Below, one piece after another: positions 35,323 through 43,653 of a DNA stretch of 64,000 nucleotides (the first letter of the stretch is position 1; every line of letters starts with the position of its first letter). Source of the stretch: an uncultured Prevotellaceae bacterium (GTDB lineage: Bacteria > Bacteroidota > Bacteroidia > Bacteroidales > Bacteroidaceae); contig ONCG01000027.1 in the NCBI GenBank assembly GCA_900316285.1, forward strand, positions 1 to 64,000. Reading direction: 5' to 3'. The notes beneath the pieces are model-generated. The model saw only the letters and a program-made list of their open reading frames with translations. It had not been told where the DNA came from and ran no database searches. Made by a program: the position numbers and the translations under genes.

Positions 35323-35366
35323 ATCAAACAGAGTGCTTGCCTCGCTGTTTTTGAGGTTTGCGGTTG

Positions 35367-35398
35367 CAAAGGTACGTGTTTTTTCTGAATCGTACAAA
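35367..35398 (-). promoter_or_regulatory. Promoter of tRNA-Leu
   Basis: Minus strand TTTG (35395-35398), exactly 20 bp, TACCTTTG (35367-35374). A textbook Bacteroidetes promoter 45 bp upstream of the tRNA. Confidence 0.8.
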
Positions 35399-35466
35399 CT
35401 TTTTCCGCAAAAAATGCAAGTACTCTTGCATGATATGGTCACTTGAAGACCTCGTGGGAAGAATTA

Positions 35467-35499
35467 TTGGGCCGATGAACAGATCGTCCATCGGCCCAA
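35467..35499. terminator. Hairpin TTGGGCCGATG / CATCGGCCCAA
   Basis: Perfect 11-bp arms. On the minus strand it directly follows the small frame at 35509-35631, consistent with a terminator, though no strong U run follows. Confidence 0.55.
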
Positions 35500-35508
35500 A
35501 TGTAGTGA

Positions 35509-35631
35509 TTAGTTCTCGTCGCTCCAGACACTGTACTGGCGAGCACCGAACTCGCCGTCGTATTCATCGTCAGAGGGTGTGACGCGATAGTTCCATAACT
35601 GAAGAGGTACTGATTTTTCTTCATATGACAA
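35509..35631 (-). CDS. Possible 40-residue acidic peptide, TTG start
   Basis: A frame with no ATG but a TTG at 35629-35631 encodes a peptide whose second half is YRVTPSDDEYDGEFGARQYS followed by VWSDEN and a stop; a hairpin follows 10 bp later. The composition (acidic and aromatic, good codon pattern) is more protein-like than the overlapping ATG frame. I do not recognise it. It could be a real small protein or the tail of a degraded gene. Confidence 0.3.
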   Translation of the reverse strand: MSYEEKSVPLQLWNYRVTPSDDEYDGEFGARQYSVWSDEN

Positions 35632-35715
35632 ATTATTTCAATAAAAATGTAATAAAGATTTTGCAGTTACGTTTTATTTATGTAATTTAGCCGAAAAATA
35701 CTGACCTAGATAAGC

Positions 35716-36804
35716 ATGAACACAGGAAATAAAGATTTTTGCGTCATCTTGGCTGGTGGCAAAGGTCGTCGCCTTTGGCCTGTCAGCCGTGAGGAATACC
35801 CCAAGCAGTTTATTGATTTCTTTGGTACGGGCCGCACGCAGTTGCAGCAGACCTATGATCGGTTTGCCCGAATCATCCCGAAAGAAAACATATACGTCAA
35901 CACCAATCAGGACTATGCTCACCTGGTGCGCGAACAGTTGCCCGACCTTCCGGAGCACAATCTCATGTCGGAGCCCATCCATCGCAATACGGCACCGAGC
36001 GTGGCGTGGGCTTGTCACCGTGTGTTGCGCGAGTGCGAAGAAGCTAATCTTATCGTGTCGCCATCCGATATGGACGTGCACAACGAGGAAGCCTTCCAAG
36101 AGAACATCCGCAAGGGACTCGAGTTCGTCGGCCATAACGATGGACTGTTGACGATGGGTGTGAAACCTACGCGCCCCGAACCTGGCTACGGCTATGTGCA
36201 GATAGGCGACCAGGTGGGTGACCGACTCTTTCGTGTAAAATCGTTCACCGAGAAACCCGACCGCGAATTCGCGAAGCTGTTCATCCAAAGTGGCGAGTTC
36301 TATTGGAACACCGGCCTCTTCCTCTCACGTGCGAAATATCTGCAGAAGACCTTCATGGAACTGTTGCCGTCGGTGTTCCGCCGCCTCGACTCACTGAATC
36401 CCAATTCCACGGTGGAGGAGGAAGACGAGTTTGTGCGCCACAACTTCCCCATCTACCCCAATCTCAGCATCGACCATAGCATCCTTGAGCGTTCCGAGCA
36501 GGTGTTCGTGATGATGTGCGACTTCGGCTGGGCCGACGTTGGTACTTGGCACAGCATCTACGAGGCAGAGCAGAAGAGCGAAGATGACAATGTGGTCATC
36601 ACGAGCGATGTCATCCTTGAAGACAGCCGAAACAACATCATTAAGTTGCCTGAGGGACGACTGGCCGTCATCAACGGCCTCGATGGTTACATCGTAGCCG
36701 AGAAGGACAATGTGCTGCTCATCTGCAAGAAGGAAGACTCCTCGGCGCTGGTGCGAAAGTATGTCAACGAGGTAAGGTTGAAGAAAGGCGATAAATATAT
36801 CTGA
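35716..36804 (+). CDS. manC: Mannose-1-phosphate guanylyltransferase
   Basis: 362 residues. It makes GDP-mannose from GTP and mannose-1-phosphate in the cytoplasm, for surface polysaccharide and fucose/rhamnose-type nucleotide sugars. The nucleotidyltransferase signature is VILAGGKGRRLWPVSREEYP near the N-terminus; further motifs are PSDMDVHNE, VKSFTEKPD, EFYWNTGLFL and DFGWADVGTW. The C-terminal left-handed beta-helix is short, and the cupin-type isomerase domain of bifunctional homologs is absent, as usual in Bacteroidetes. A TTGC...TAATTTAG promoter-like stretch lies ~45 bp upstream. Confidence 0.93.
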   Translation: MNTGNKDFCVILAGGKGRRLWPVSREEYPKQFIDFFGTGRTQLQQTYDRFARIIPKENIYVNTNQDYAHLVREQLPDLPEHNLMSEPIHRNTAPSVAWACHRVLRECEEANLIVSPSDMDVHNEEAFQENIRKGLEFVGHNDGLLTMGVKPTRPEPGYGYVQIGDQVGDRLFRVKSFTEKPDREFAKLFIQSGEFYWNTGLFLSRAKYLQKTFMELLPSVFRRLDSLNPNSTVEEEDEFVRHNFPIYPNLSIDHSILERSEQVFVMMCDFGWADVGTWHSIYEAEQKSEDDNVVITSDVILEDSRNNIIKLPEGRLAVINGLDGYIVAEKDNVLLICKKEDSSALVRKYVNEVRLKKGDKYI

Positions 36805-36830
36805 TGAAAATCATCGGTAAATGGAAAATT

Positions 36831-36867
36831 ATCTGTAACTTTGCAGCGCAAGCGTGAAGTTACAGAT
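36831..36867 (+). promoter_or_regulatory. Inverted repeat overlapping the flavoprotein promoter
   Basis: ATCTGTAACTT (36831-36841) and AAGTTACAGAT (36857-36867) are perfect 11-bp arms. The left arm contains TAACTT of the -7 element TAACTTTG (36836-36843); the right arm is followed by TTTTGTTT. The same DNA could end the manC transcript and start the flavoprotein transcript. Confidence 0.65.
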
Positions 36868-36902
36868 TTTGTTTGCATGAAATAACAATACAATATACCC
36901 TT

Positions 36903-38141
36903 ATGATGAAAATAACTGACAAGATTTTCTATGTGGGCGTCAACGATCGCCAGAAAGCCCTCTTCGAGGGACTGTGGCCGCTGCCCAACGGAGTGAGCTA
37001 TAACTCGTACCTCATCGACGATGAGAAGGTGTGCTTAGTGGATACGGTGGAGGTGGACTTCTTCACGCAGTATCTGGAGAACATTCGTGAGGTCATCGGC
37101 GAACGACCCGTCGACTACCTCGTCATCAACCACATGGAGCCCGACCACAGCGGTTCCATCGCCCTCATTCGCAAGTACTACCCGCAAGTGAAGGTCATCG
37201 GTAACAAGAAGACGTTCCAGATGATGGCTGGCTTCTATGGTGAAGGCAGCGCGGAGGATGTGGAAGTGAAGAACGGCGATAGTCTCTCGCTGGGCGCTCT
37301 CACGCTGAACTTCGTGATGACGCCGATGGTGCATTGGCCGGAGACGATGATGACGCTGGCAGCCCCCCTTTCGTCCCCCGAGGGGGACACGAATGCCCTA
37401 ACGGGGGCGGCTGGGGAGACGGTGCTCTTCTCGGGTGATGCTTTTGGCTGCTTTGGAGCCTTGAATGGCGGTGTTATCGACTCGCAGATCAACTGCGATA
37501 CGTTCTGGTTGGAGATGGTGCGCTACTACTCGAACATTGTTGGTAAGTATGGTACACCCGTGCAGAACGCGTTGAAGAAGCTCGCCGGTGTGCAGCTCGA
37601 CTACATCTGCTCCACGCACGGCCCTGTGTGGCATGAATATATAAATAAGGTGGTAGGCATCTACGACCGTCTGTCGCGCTATGAGACAGAGCCCGGACTC
37701 GTCATCTGCTATGGAACGATGTATGGCAACACCGAGCGCATGGCCGAGCATATAGCCCGTGCTGCCAGCGATGCCGGCGTGAAAAACATCGTGGTGTACA
37801 ACGTCTCGAAGACCCACCACTCCTATATTCTGCGCGACATCTTCCGCTATCGTGGACTCATCGTCGGCGCTCCCACCTACAACACCGGCCTCTATCACGA
37901 GATGGAAGTGCTGCTCTCGGAGATTGCTGGCAAGGACATCAAGGGCAATCACCTGCTTGGATGGTTCGGTTCTCACGGCTGGGCATCGAAGGCCGTCGGC
38001 GAGATTCGTCGCTGGAACGATGAACACCTGCACTTTGAAGCTGTCGGCGAGCCCGTCGACATGAAGCAGGCCCTCACGCCAGAGACGCGCCAGCAATGCG
38101 AGGCACTTGGCCGTGCGATGGCTGAGAGACTGAAGGAGTAG
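36903..38141 (+). CDS. FprA-type flavo-diiron protein
   Basis: 412 residues (ATG at 36903 or 36906). N-terminal metallo-beta-lactamase-like diiron domain with the ligand set NHMEPDHSG (residues ~80-88), an acidic/His region at LFSGDAFG and STHGPVWH; C-terminal flavodoxin domain with the FMN loop YGTMYGNTERMAEH and GAPTYNTGLYHEME, SHGWASKA. Such proteins reduce oxygen or nitric oxide, protecting anaerobes. Between residues ~152 and ~170 an 18-codon segment (PLSSPEGDTNALTGAAG) is encoded by a palindromic element (37360-37413) that the family lacks. It lies at a loop before LFSGDAFG, so the protein probably tolerates it. Confidence 0.92.
   Translation: MMKITDKIFYVGVNDRQKALFEGLWPLPNGVSYNSYLIDDEKVCLVDTVEVDFFTQYLENIREVIGERPVDYLVINHMEPDHSGSIALIRKYYPQVKVIGNKKTFQMMAGFYGEGSAEDVEVKNGDSLSLGALTLNFVMTPMVHWPETMMTLAAPLSSPEGDTNALTGAAGETVLFSGDAFGCFGALNGGVIDSQINCDTFWLEMVRYYSNIVGKYGTPVQNALKKLAGVQLDYICSTHGPVWHEYINKVVGIYDRLSRYETEPGLVICYGTMYGNTERMAEHIARAASDAGVKNIVVYNVSKTHHSYILRDIFRYRGLIVGAPTYNTGLYHEMEVLLSEIAGKDIKGNHLLGWFGSHGWASKAVGEIRRWNDEHLHFEAVGEPVDMKQALTPETRQQCEALGRAMAERLKE
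37360..37413. repeat. In-frame palindromic insertion in flavoprotein gene
   Basis: 54 bp (18 codons). Outer arms CAGCC-CCCCCT / ACGGGGGCGGCTG; inner perfect palindrome GTCCCCCGAGGGGGAC (37373-37388). Length divisible by 3 keeps the frame open. Confidence 0.7.
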
Positions 38142-38211
38142 GTAAGCTGTTTGCCAAAGAGTAATTAATACTTGTTGCCGCAAATTACGAGTCATCCTCA
38201 TTCTATTTGTT

Positions 38212-38283
38212 GTAGGGACGGGCTTTATTGCCCGTCAGCAAGGAGAACGCAAATTGCTGACGGGCAATAAAGCCCGTCCCTAC
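38212..38283. repeat. Palindromic element, GTAGGGACGGGC type
   Basis: 29-bp perfect arms (38212-38240 and 38255-38283) beginning GTAGGGACGGGC and a 14-bp loop. Same terminal GTAGGGACG as the other palindromes, but a different internal arm. Confidence 0.9.
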
Positions 38284-38364
38284 TGTGTGCGAGATGAATA
38301 TGGAATCGGCAAGTATATAGTTCTCCCATTCTTTTACTCCCCCAACAAGTAATTCCAAATCTTT

Positions 38365-38760
38365 TTTCGTTCTGCACGCAATATACTTTTGTGCTGCAAG
38401 AGACATGCTTTTGAACTGCAAAAGTAATGCTTTTGTAAGGCAATAGCATTCCTTTCTATTTGCTATTGCATTGAGGTGGTTTTGTAAATTAACTGATTTT
38501 GTGCAGTAAATTAACTTAATTTGTTCGGTAAATTAACTTAATTTGCTCAGTAAAATAACTTAATTTACTTTATAAATTAACTTAATTTGCATCACAAATT
38601 AACTTAATTTACTGAACGGGAGTAATGAGATAGGGATTTAAAGGCATTGCAGTTGTGGTTTAAGAGCAATGCTATTGTGGTTTAAATGCAATGTGGTTGA
38701 GATTTAAAGACAATGCGATAGGGTAGAGGAAGTAATGCTTTTGAACTTGTACTGTTCACA
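38365..38760 (+). repeat. 22-bp tandem repeat array C (18 units)
   Basis: Eighteen consecutive 22-bp units with boundaries at 38386, 38408, 38430 and so on to 38760, with no indel. Units fall into subfamilies: TTTTG...AAAAGTAATGC (first five), ATTTG..CAGTAAATTAACTTA (next six), GGTTTAA..GCAATGC (later ones). TTG at positions 3-5 and a purine-rich A core at 11-15 recur through all subfamilies. The last unit ends 83 bp before the -33 element of the DUF4153 gene. No spacers or palindromic repeat as in CRISPR. Confidence 0.9.
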
Positions 38761-38843
38761 TAGAGGGTAGTGAGGTAGATTGGTCAAGATGCAACGATTC
38801 ATACAATAAAATGATGGATTGATACAATTTGCGTGTTTAGGGC

Positions 38844-38874
38844 TTGTCTTTATGGAGAAGAAGAGTTATCTTTG
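38844..38874 (+). promoter_or_regulatory. Promoter of DUF4153 gene
   Basis: TTG (38844-38846), 20-bp spacer, TATCTTTG (38867-38874). Leader of about 60 nt. Confidence 0.75.
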
Positions 38875-38938
38875 CACACGAAACATGAAGCCAAACGGAA
38901 CAAAAAAAAGAAAATGAGATAATAAAAAAGATAATGTG

Positions 38939-40588
38939 ATGAAAAAAGTATTAGAAATCCTTCGACGACTCTTGCGCTGTCCGCTGGAGTTCCCCGTTGA
39001 GGCCTTGATGGGCCTATCGTTCTTCTTGATAGCCGCTTATAACACCTATCACGGCTTGGGGAACGCTCCCATCAAGTACTTCGACGAAGAAATCTTGTTG
39101 TTCTTCGTGCCTTTGTTCGTGCTGACATACAGTCTGCATCAGAGGAACAAGTGGGCATACATCGCCTCCTTCTTCATCTTCCCAATCCTGATGCCGTTGT
39201 CGCTGGAGAGCTTCATGTCCTCTTCGAAGATGCCCTTCCTCTACGTGCTTGCGGCATTGCTGCTCGTCTTGGGCACCCGACGACTGAACGACCGGCCCTT
39301 CGGAGCACGTCTGCTACACTTGGCCACACAACTGGCCTTTGGCGTGTTGGTGACGGGAATACTCTATATGGCCATCCTTGCGATTACCTGGTCGTTCTTC
39401 TACATCTTCGGAATCAAGGAGCCTCAGAACTTCTACTTGTACGTCAGCGAGTTCCTTGGATTCGTCGTTGCACCGCTGGTGTGTGTGTCGTTCGTCAGCC
39501 ATGATGAATATGAAGAGGGCGAAACGCCGAAAATCCTGCAGATTATCATCAACTTCATCCTTACGCCCGCCATCATTATCTATACCGTTATCCTCTATGC
39601 CTACACGCTGAAGATACTCTTCACGTGGGATTTGCCGAAAGGCGGTGTAGCGTGGATGGTGATGGGATTCATCGTTGTGGCGTTGGCGGGACATCTGGCG
39701 CAGTATATCCTGCCCCGCCGCCACTACGACTGGTTCTACCGCCACTTCACGTGGATAGCCCTGCCGCCACTGGTGCTCTACTGGGTGGGCACGCTCTACC
39801 GCATACGCCTCTATAGTTTCACCGAGAGCCGCGTCTATTTGTTTGTGGGTGGCGTGCTGATGACGCTCTTCGTGTTGATGCTGTTGTGGCGGGGCAGGCA
39901 TCGCTATCAGCTCATGACGATCATCACGATATTGTCCATCGTTGTGTTCACTTACATTCCCGGCATCTCTGCCAAGAGCATCGGCATAGCCTGTCAGCAG
40001 TCGCGAATGGAGAAAATCATCGAGCGTCTGCAGATGAAAGACCCTGCCACAGGGAAATTCTTCAAAGTGTTTGATGTGGAGAAGATTCGCAAGGACAGTC
40101 TGCTTTGTGCCGAATACAGCGAAGCCGTCGATGTCATAGAATATGTCCGCGGCGGCGTGGGAAGGGAGAAGTTCGATTCCATCCACGGCAAGCTGAAACT
40201 CTCTGCTTACGATGTGGTGTTCAAATCGCCTACAATTGTTCCGACACTCACTCTCACTTACTCTGCCGACGACCTGCCACAGCCCATCGACCTTGGCGAC
40301 TACAATCAGAGCTACCATCTGAATGCTTTCGATGGAACGACCGAGACCGTTGCTGGCGACCTTGTGTTCAAGTTGAAGAAAGACAACACATCGGAGACAG
40401 TGCTCGTCTACAACGTCAGCCGGGCGATGCGCGAGAATCCGCAAATGCAGGAGAATCCGGAACAGCTGCTGGTTTATCGCAACGACTCACTGCTGGTGGT
40501 GATTTCCGATTTGCAGCTCACTGATAATGGAAAGGATGTCAGCAGCGTCGGAACGTATAATTTGAGGGTGTTCGGGAAGAAGCGGTAG
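38939..40588 (+). CDS. DUF4153 multi-spanning membrane protein
   Basis: 549 residues from the ATG at 38939 (GTG three bases earlier also in frame). Roughly residues 20-345 contain about ten hydrophobic helices (ALMGLSFFLIAAYNTYHGL, ILLFFVPLFVLTYSL, LTPAIIIYTVILYAYTLKIL, VYLFVGGVLMTLFVLML), and the last ~200 residues are soluble (SRMEKIIERLQMKDPATGKF...). This is the DUF4153 layout; function unknown, sometimes near sensor or transport genes. Array C and a long promoter region precede it, suggesting regulated expression. Confidence 0.82.
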   Translation: MKKVLEILRRLLRCPLEFPVEALMGLSFFLIAAYNTYHGLGNAPIKYFDEEILLFFVPLFVLTYSLHQRNKWAYIASFFIFPILMPLSLESFMSSSKMPFLYVLAALLLVLGTRRLNDRPFGARLLHLATQLAFGVLVTGILYMAILAITWSFFYIFGIKEPQNFYLYVSEFLGFVVAPLVCVSFVSHDEYEEGETPKILQIIINFILTPAIIIYTVILYAYTLKILFTWDLPKGGVAWMVMGFIVVALAGHLAQYILPRRHYDWFYRHFTWIALPPLVLYWVGTLYRIRLYSFTESRVYLFVGGVLMTLFVLMLLWRGRHRYQLMTIITILSIVVFTYIPGISAKSIGIACQQSRMEKIIERLQMKDPATGKFFKVFDVEKIRKDSLLCAEYSEAVDVIEYVRGGVGREKFDSIHGKLKLSAYDVVFKSPTIVPTLTLTYSADDLPQPIDLGDYNQSYHLNAFDGTTETVAGDLVFKLKKDNTSETVLVYNVSRAMRENPQMQENPEQLLVYRNDSLLVVISDLQLTDNGKDVSSVGTYNLRVFGKKR

Positions 40589-40616
40589 AACGATGAATCC
40601 CAGTCGGTCATCAGCC

Positions 40617-40695
40617 AATGTAGGGACGCGGCGTGCCGCGTAAATGGAATTAGCTTTTCTCACTCCAGTAACGCGGCACGCCGCGTCCCTACATT
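40617..40695. repeat. Palindromic element, GTAGGGACGCGG type, copy 2
   Basis: Arms 40620-40641 and 40671-40692 are perfectly complementary (GTAGGGACGCGGCG ...); inner parts diverge by two bases. It lies between the convergent DUF4153 and eno genes. Confidence 0.9.
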
Positions 40696-40758
40696 TCTTG
40701 GATTCATGGGAAATTGGTGTTGCAATGCCTACAAAGGCAATGTGGAAGCACAAAAGAA

Positions 40759-40792
40759 AGCGGGGTGCGCCAACCGAATGGCGCACCCCGCT
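40759..40792. terminator. Bidirectional terminator between DUF4153 and eno
   Basis: AGCGGGGTGCGCCA pairs perfectly with TGGCGCACCCCGCT around a 6-nt loop, 22 bp past the eno stop. Confidence 0.85.
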
Positions 40793-40813
40793 GATTGTTT
40801 CTAAGCAGGAGAA

Positions 40814-42229
<1,416 letters not shown>

Positions 42230-42331
42230 TGAACATTGAAAAAACCTAAAAATATGCATTCTTTATGACTGGTTTACACTACTTTTTTCGTTTTTTCGCT
42301 CTAAAAACTTGTTTGTTTGAAAAAAATTGTC

Positions 42332-42339
42332 TATCTTTG
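42332..42339 (+). promoter_or_regulatory. greA promoter -7 element
   Basis: TATCTTTG followed by CCGCC; a TTTG lies 16 bp upstream. Transcripts from here would cross the hairpin at 42406-42439 before reaching greA. Confidence 0.6.
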
Positions 42340-42405
42340 CCGCCGTAAAGAAGAAAACGCAGACGAAGATTTAGGATAATCGAAGGCTTTAGAAGGTAAA
42401 AGATT

Positions 42406-42439
42406 CCGACACGTGGAATGTCGGGATTTTCTTTTTTTT
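42406..42439 (+). terminator. Intrinsic terminator/attenuator in greA leader
   Basis: CCGACA (42406-42411) pairs with TGTCGG (42419-42424), followed by ATTTTCTTTTTTTT. An alternative pairing ATTCC/GGAAT overlaps the stem, giving a possible antiterminator. It lies ~70 nt after the promoter and ~90 nt before the greA ATG. Confidence 0.65.
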
Positions 42440-42484
42440 GCTGTCTGCGCGGAGATCGTGAGATAATAACAAAAAAACCTTTGA

Positions 42485-42520
42485 ACATTGAACGCGCCCC
42501 GAGGCGCATTTAAACTTTTA
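42485..42520 (+). repeat. Single leader hairpin unit before greA
   Basis: TTGAAC followed by GCGCC/CCGA/GGCGC and TTTAAACTTTT: the same unit type as the seven-copy array before metK. Confidence 0.65.
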
Positions 42521-42530
42521 ACGATATCAT

Positions 42531-42995
42531 ATGGCTTACATGTCAAAAGAAGGCTACGACAAACTTGTGGCCGAATTGAAGCGTCTGGAAGGCGTAGAGC
42601 GCCCGAAGGCATCGGCAGCGATTGCCGAGGCCCGCGACAAGGGTGACTTGAGTGAGAATTCGGAATATGAGGCTGCCAAGGAGGCTCAGGCTCATCTGGA
42701 AGATAAGATTAATCAGCTGAAGCGCACCATCGCCAGTGCAAAGATTGTCGACACGTCGCGTCTGAGCTCTGACGCTGTGCAGATCCTGTCGAAGGTGGAA
42801 CTGACGAATCTGGCGACGAATCAGAAGATGCAGTACACCATCGTGAGTGAGCAGGAGGCCAATCTGCGCGAGGGTAAGATTTCAATCACCACGCCCATTG
42901 CACAGGGTCTGCTGAATAAAAAGGTGGGCGATGTGGCTGAAATCAAAGTGCCGCGCGGCACCATTCAGCTTCGCATCGAGAGCATTAGCATTTAG
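42531..42995 (+). CDS. greA: Transcription elongation factor GreA
   Basis: 154 residues. Cleaves backtracked RNA in stalled RNA polymerase. N-terminal coiled-coil with SKEGYDKLVAELKRLEG and EARDKGDLSENSEYEAAKEA (the acidic tip residues D and E present), C-terminal FKBP-like domain (PIAQGLLNKKVGDVAEIKVP). Full length. The leader has a terminator-like hairpin, so expression may be attenuated. HIT gene follows after ~120 bp. Confidence 0.96.
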   Translation: MAYMSKEGYDKLVAELKRLEGVERPKASAAIAEARDKGDLSENSEYEAAKEAQAHLEDKINQLKRTIASAKIVDTSRLSSDAVQILSKVELTNLATNQKMQYTIVSEQEANLREGKISITTPIAQGLLNKKVGDVAEIKVPRGTIQLRIESISI

Positions 42996-43004
42996 GAAGC
43001 CTCA

Positions 43005-43104
43005 CTCCCCAACCCTCTTCAGAGGGATGGAGAACTCTAAACCCTCAACTCTCCGCTCGACCCGCAGGGGTGCTTTTGTAGCGAAGCGGAGAAAGAACTC
43101 TAAA
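43005..43104. repeat. Two hairpins flanked by GAACTCTAAA direct repeats
   Basis: First hairpin 43005-43032 (CTCCCCAACCCTCT / AGAGGGATGGAG); second 43051-43091 (CTCCGCT / AGCGGAG with internal structure). GAACTCTAAA occurs at 43032-43041 and 43095-43104, bracketing the second hairpin like a target duplication. Confidence 0.6.
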
Positions 43105-43114
43105 ACTTATCAGT

Positions 43115-43507
43115 ATGAGTATTTTCAGTAAGATTGCTGCTGGTGAGATTCCCAGCTACAAGTGTGCCGAGAGCGAGAAGTTCTATGCTTTCCTCGACAT
43201 CAATCCGTTGGTGAAGGGTCACACGTTGGTCATTCCCCGCGAGTGCACCGATTATTTCTTCGACCTCGACGATGAGACGCTGGCCGAGTATCAGCTGTTT
43301 GCAAAGCGCGTGGCCGTAGCCATCAAGAAGGCATTCCCTTGCAAGAAAGTGGCTCAGGTAGTGCTGGGACTGGAAGTTCCCCACGCACACATCCACCTCA
43401 TCCCGATGCAGACAGAGGCCGATGCCGACTTCCGTCGCGAGAAGCTGCAGCTCACTCCCGAGGAGTTTGCTGAGATTGCCGCGAAGATCAACGCTGCGTT
43501 CGAATAA
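43115..43507 (+). CDS. HIT family nucleotide-binding protein
   Basis: 130 residues. The histidine triad is HAHIHLIPM near residue 92; N-terminal SIFSKIAAGEIPSYK and FLDINPLVKGHTLVIPR are typical of HINT-type hydrolases, which act on nucleoside phosphoramidates or dinucleotides. Cytoplasmic. It follows greA and ends at a terminator (43528-43597). Confidence 0.95.
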   Translation: MSIFSKIAAGEIPSYKCAESEKFYAFLDINPLVKGHTLVIPRECTDYFFDLDDETLAEYQLFAKRVAVAIKKAFPCKKVAQVVLGLEVPHAHIHLIPMQTEADADFRREKLQLTPEEFAEIAAKINAAFE

Positions 43508-43527
43508 AACATCGGTAGAGATTCAAG

Positions 43528-43597
43528 ACAACTAAGACAACAGCGAGACAACAAGAAGTGAAAGGTTGTTTCGGGTTGTCTTAGTTGTTTTTTTATG
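43528..43597. terminator. Intrinsic terminator after HIT gene
   Basis: ACAACTAAGACAAC (43528-43541) pairs perfectly with GTTGTCTTAGTTGT (43575-43588), followed by TTTTTTT. Confidence 0.85.
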
Positions 43598-43653
43598 TTT
43601 TCTTAAAGTCCGCATTGCGGATTGTCTTACATGGGGCAAACATCTCATGTCCC

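Noticed and set aside
38365-38760. CRISPR array
   Set aside because: Units are contiguous 22-mers with drift and no constant repeat alternating with unique spacers; no cas genes nearby.
42279-42612. Leftward frames in the greA leader
   Set aside because: Cross the promoter, terminator and greA start; no protein features.
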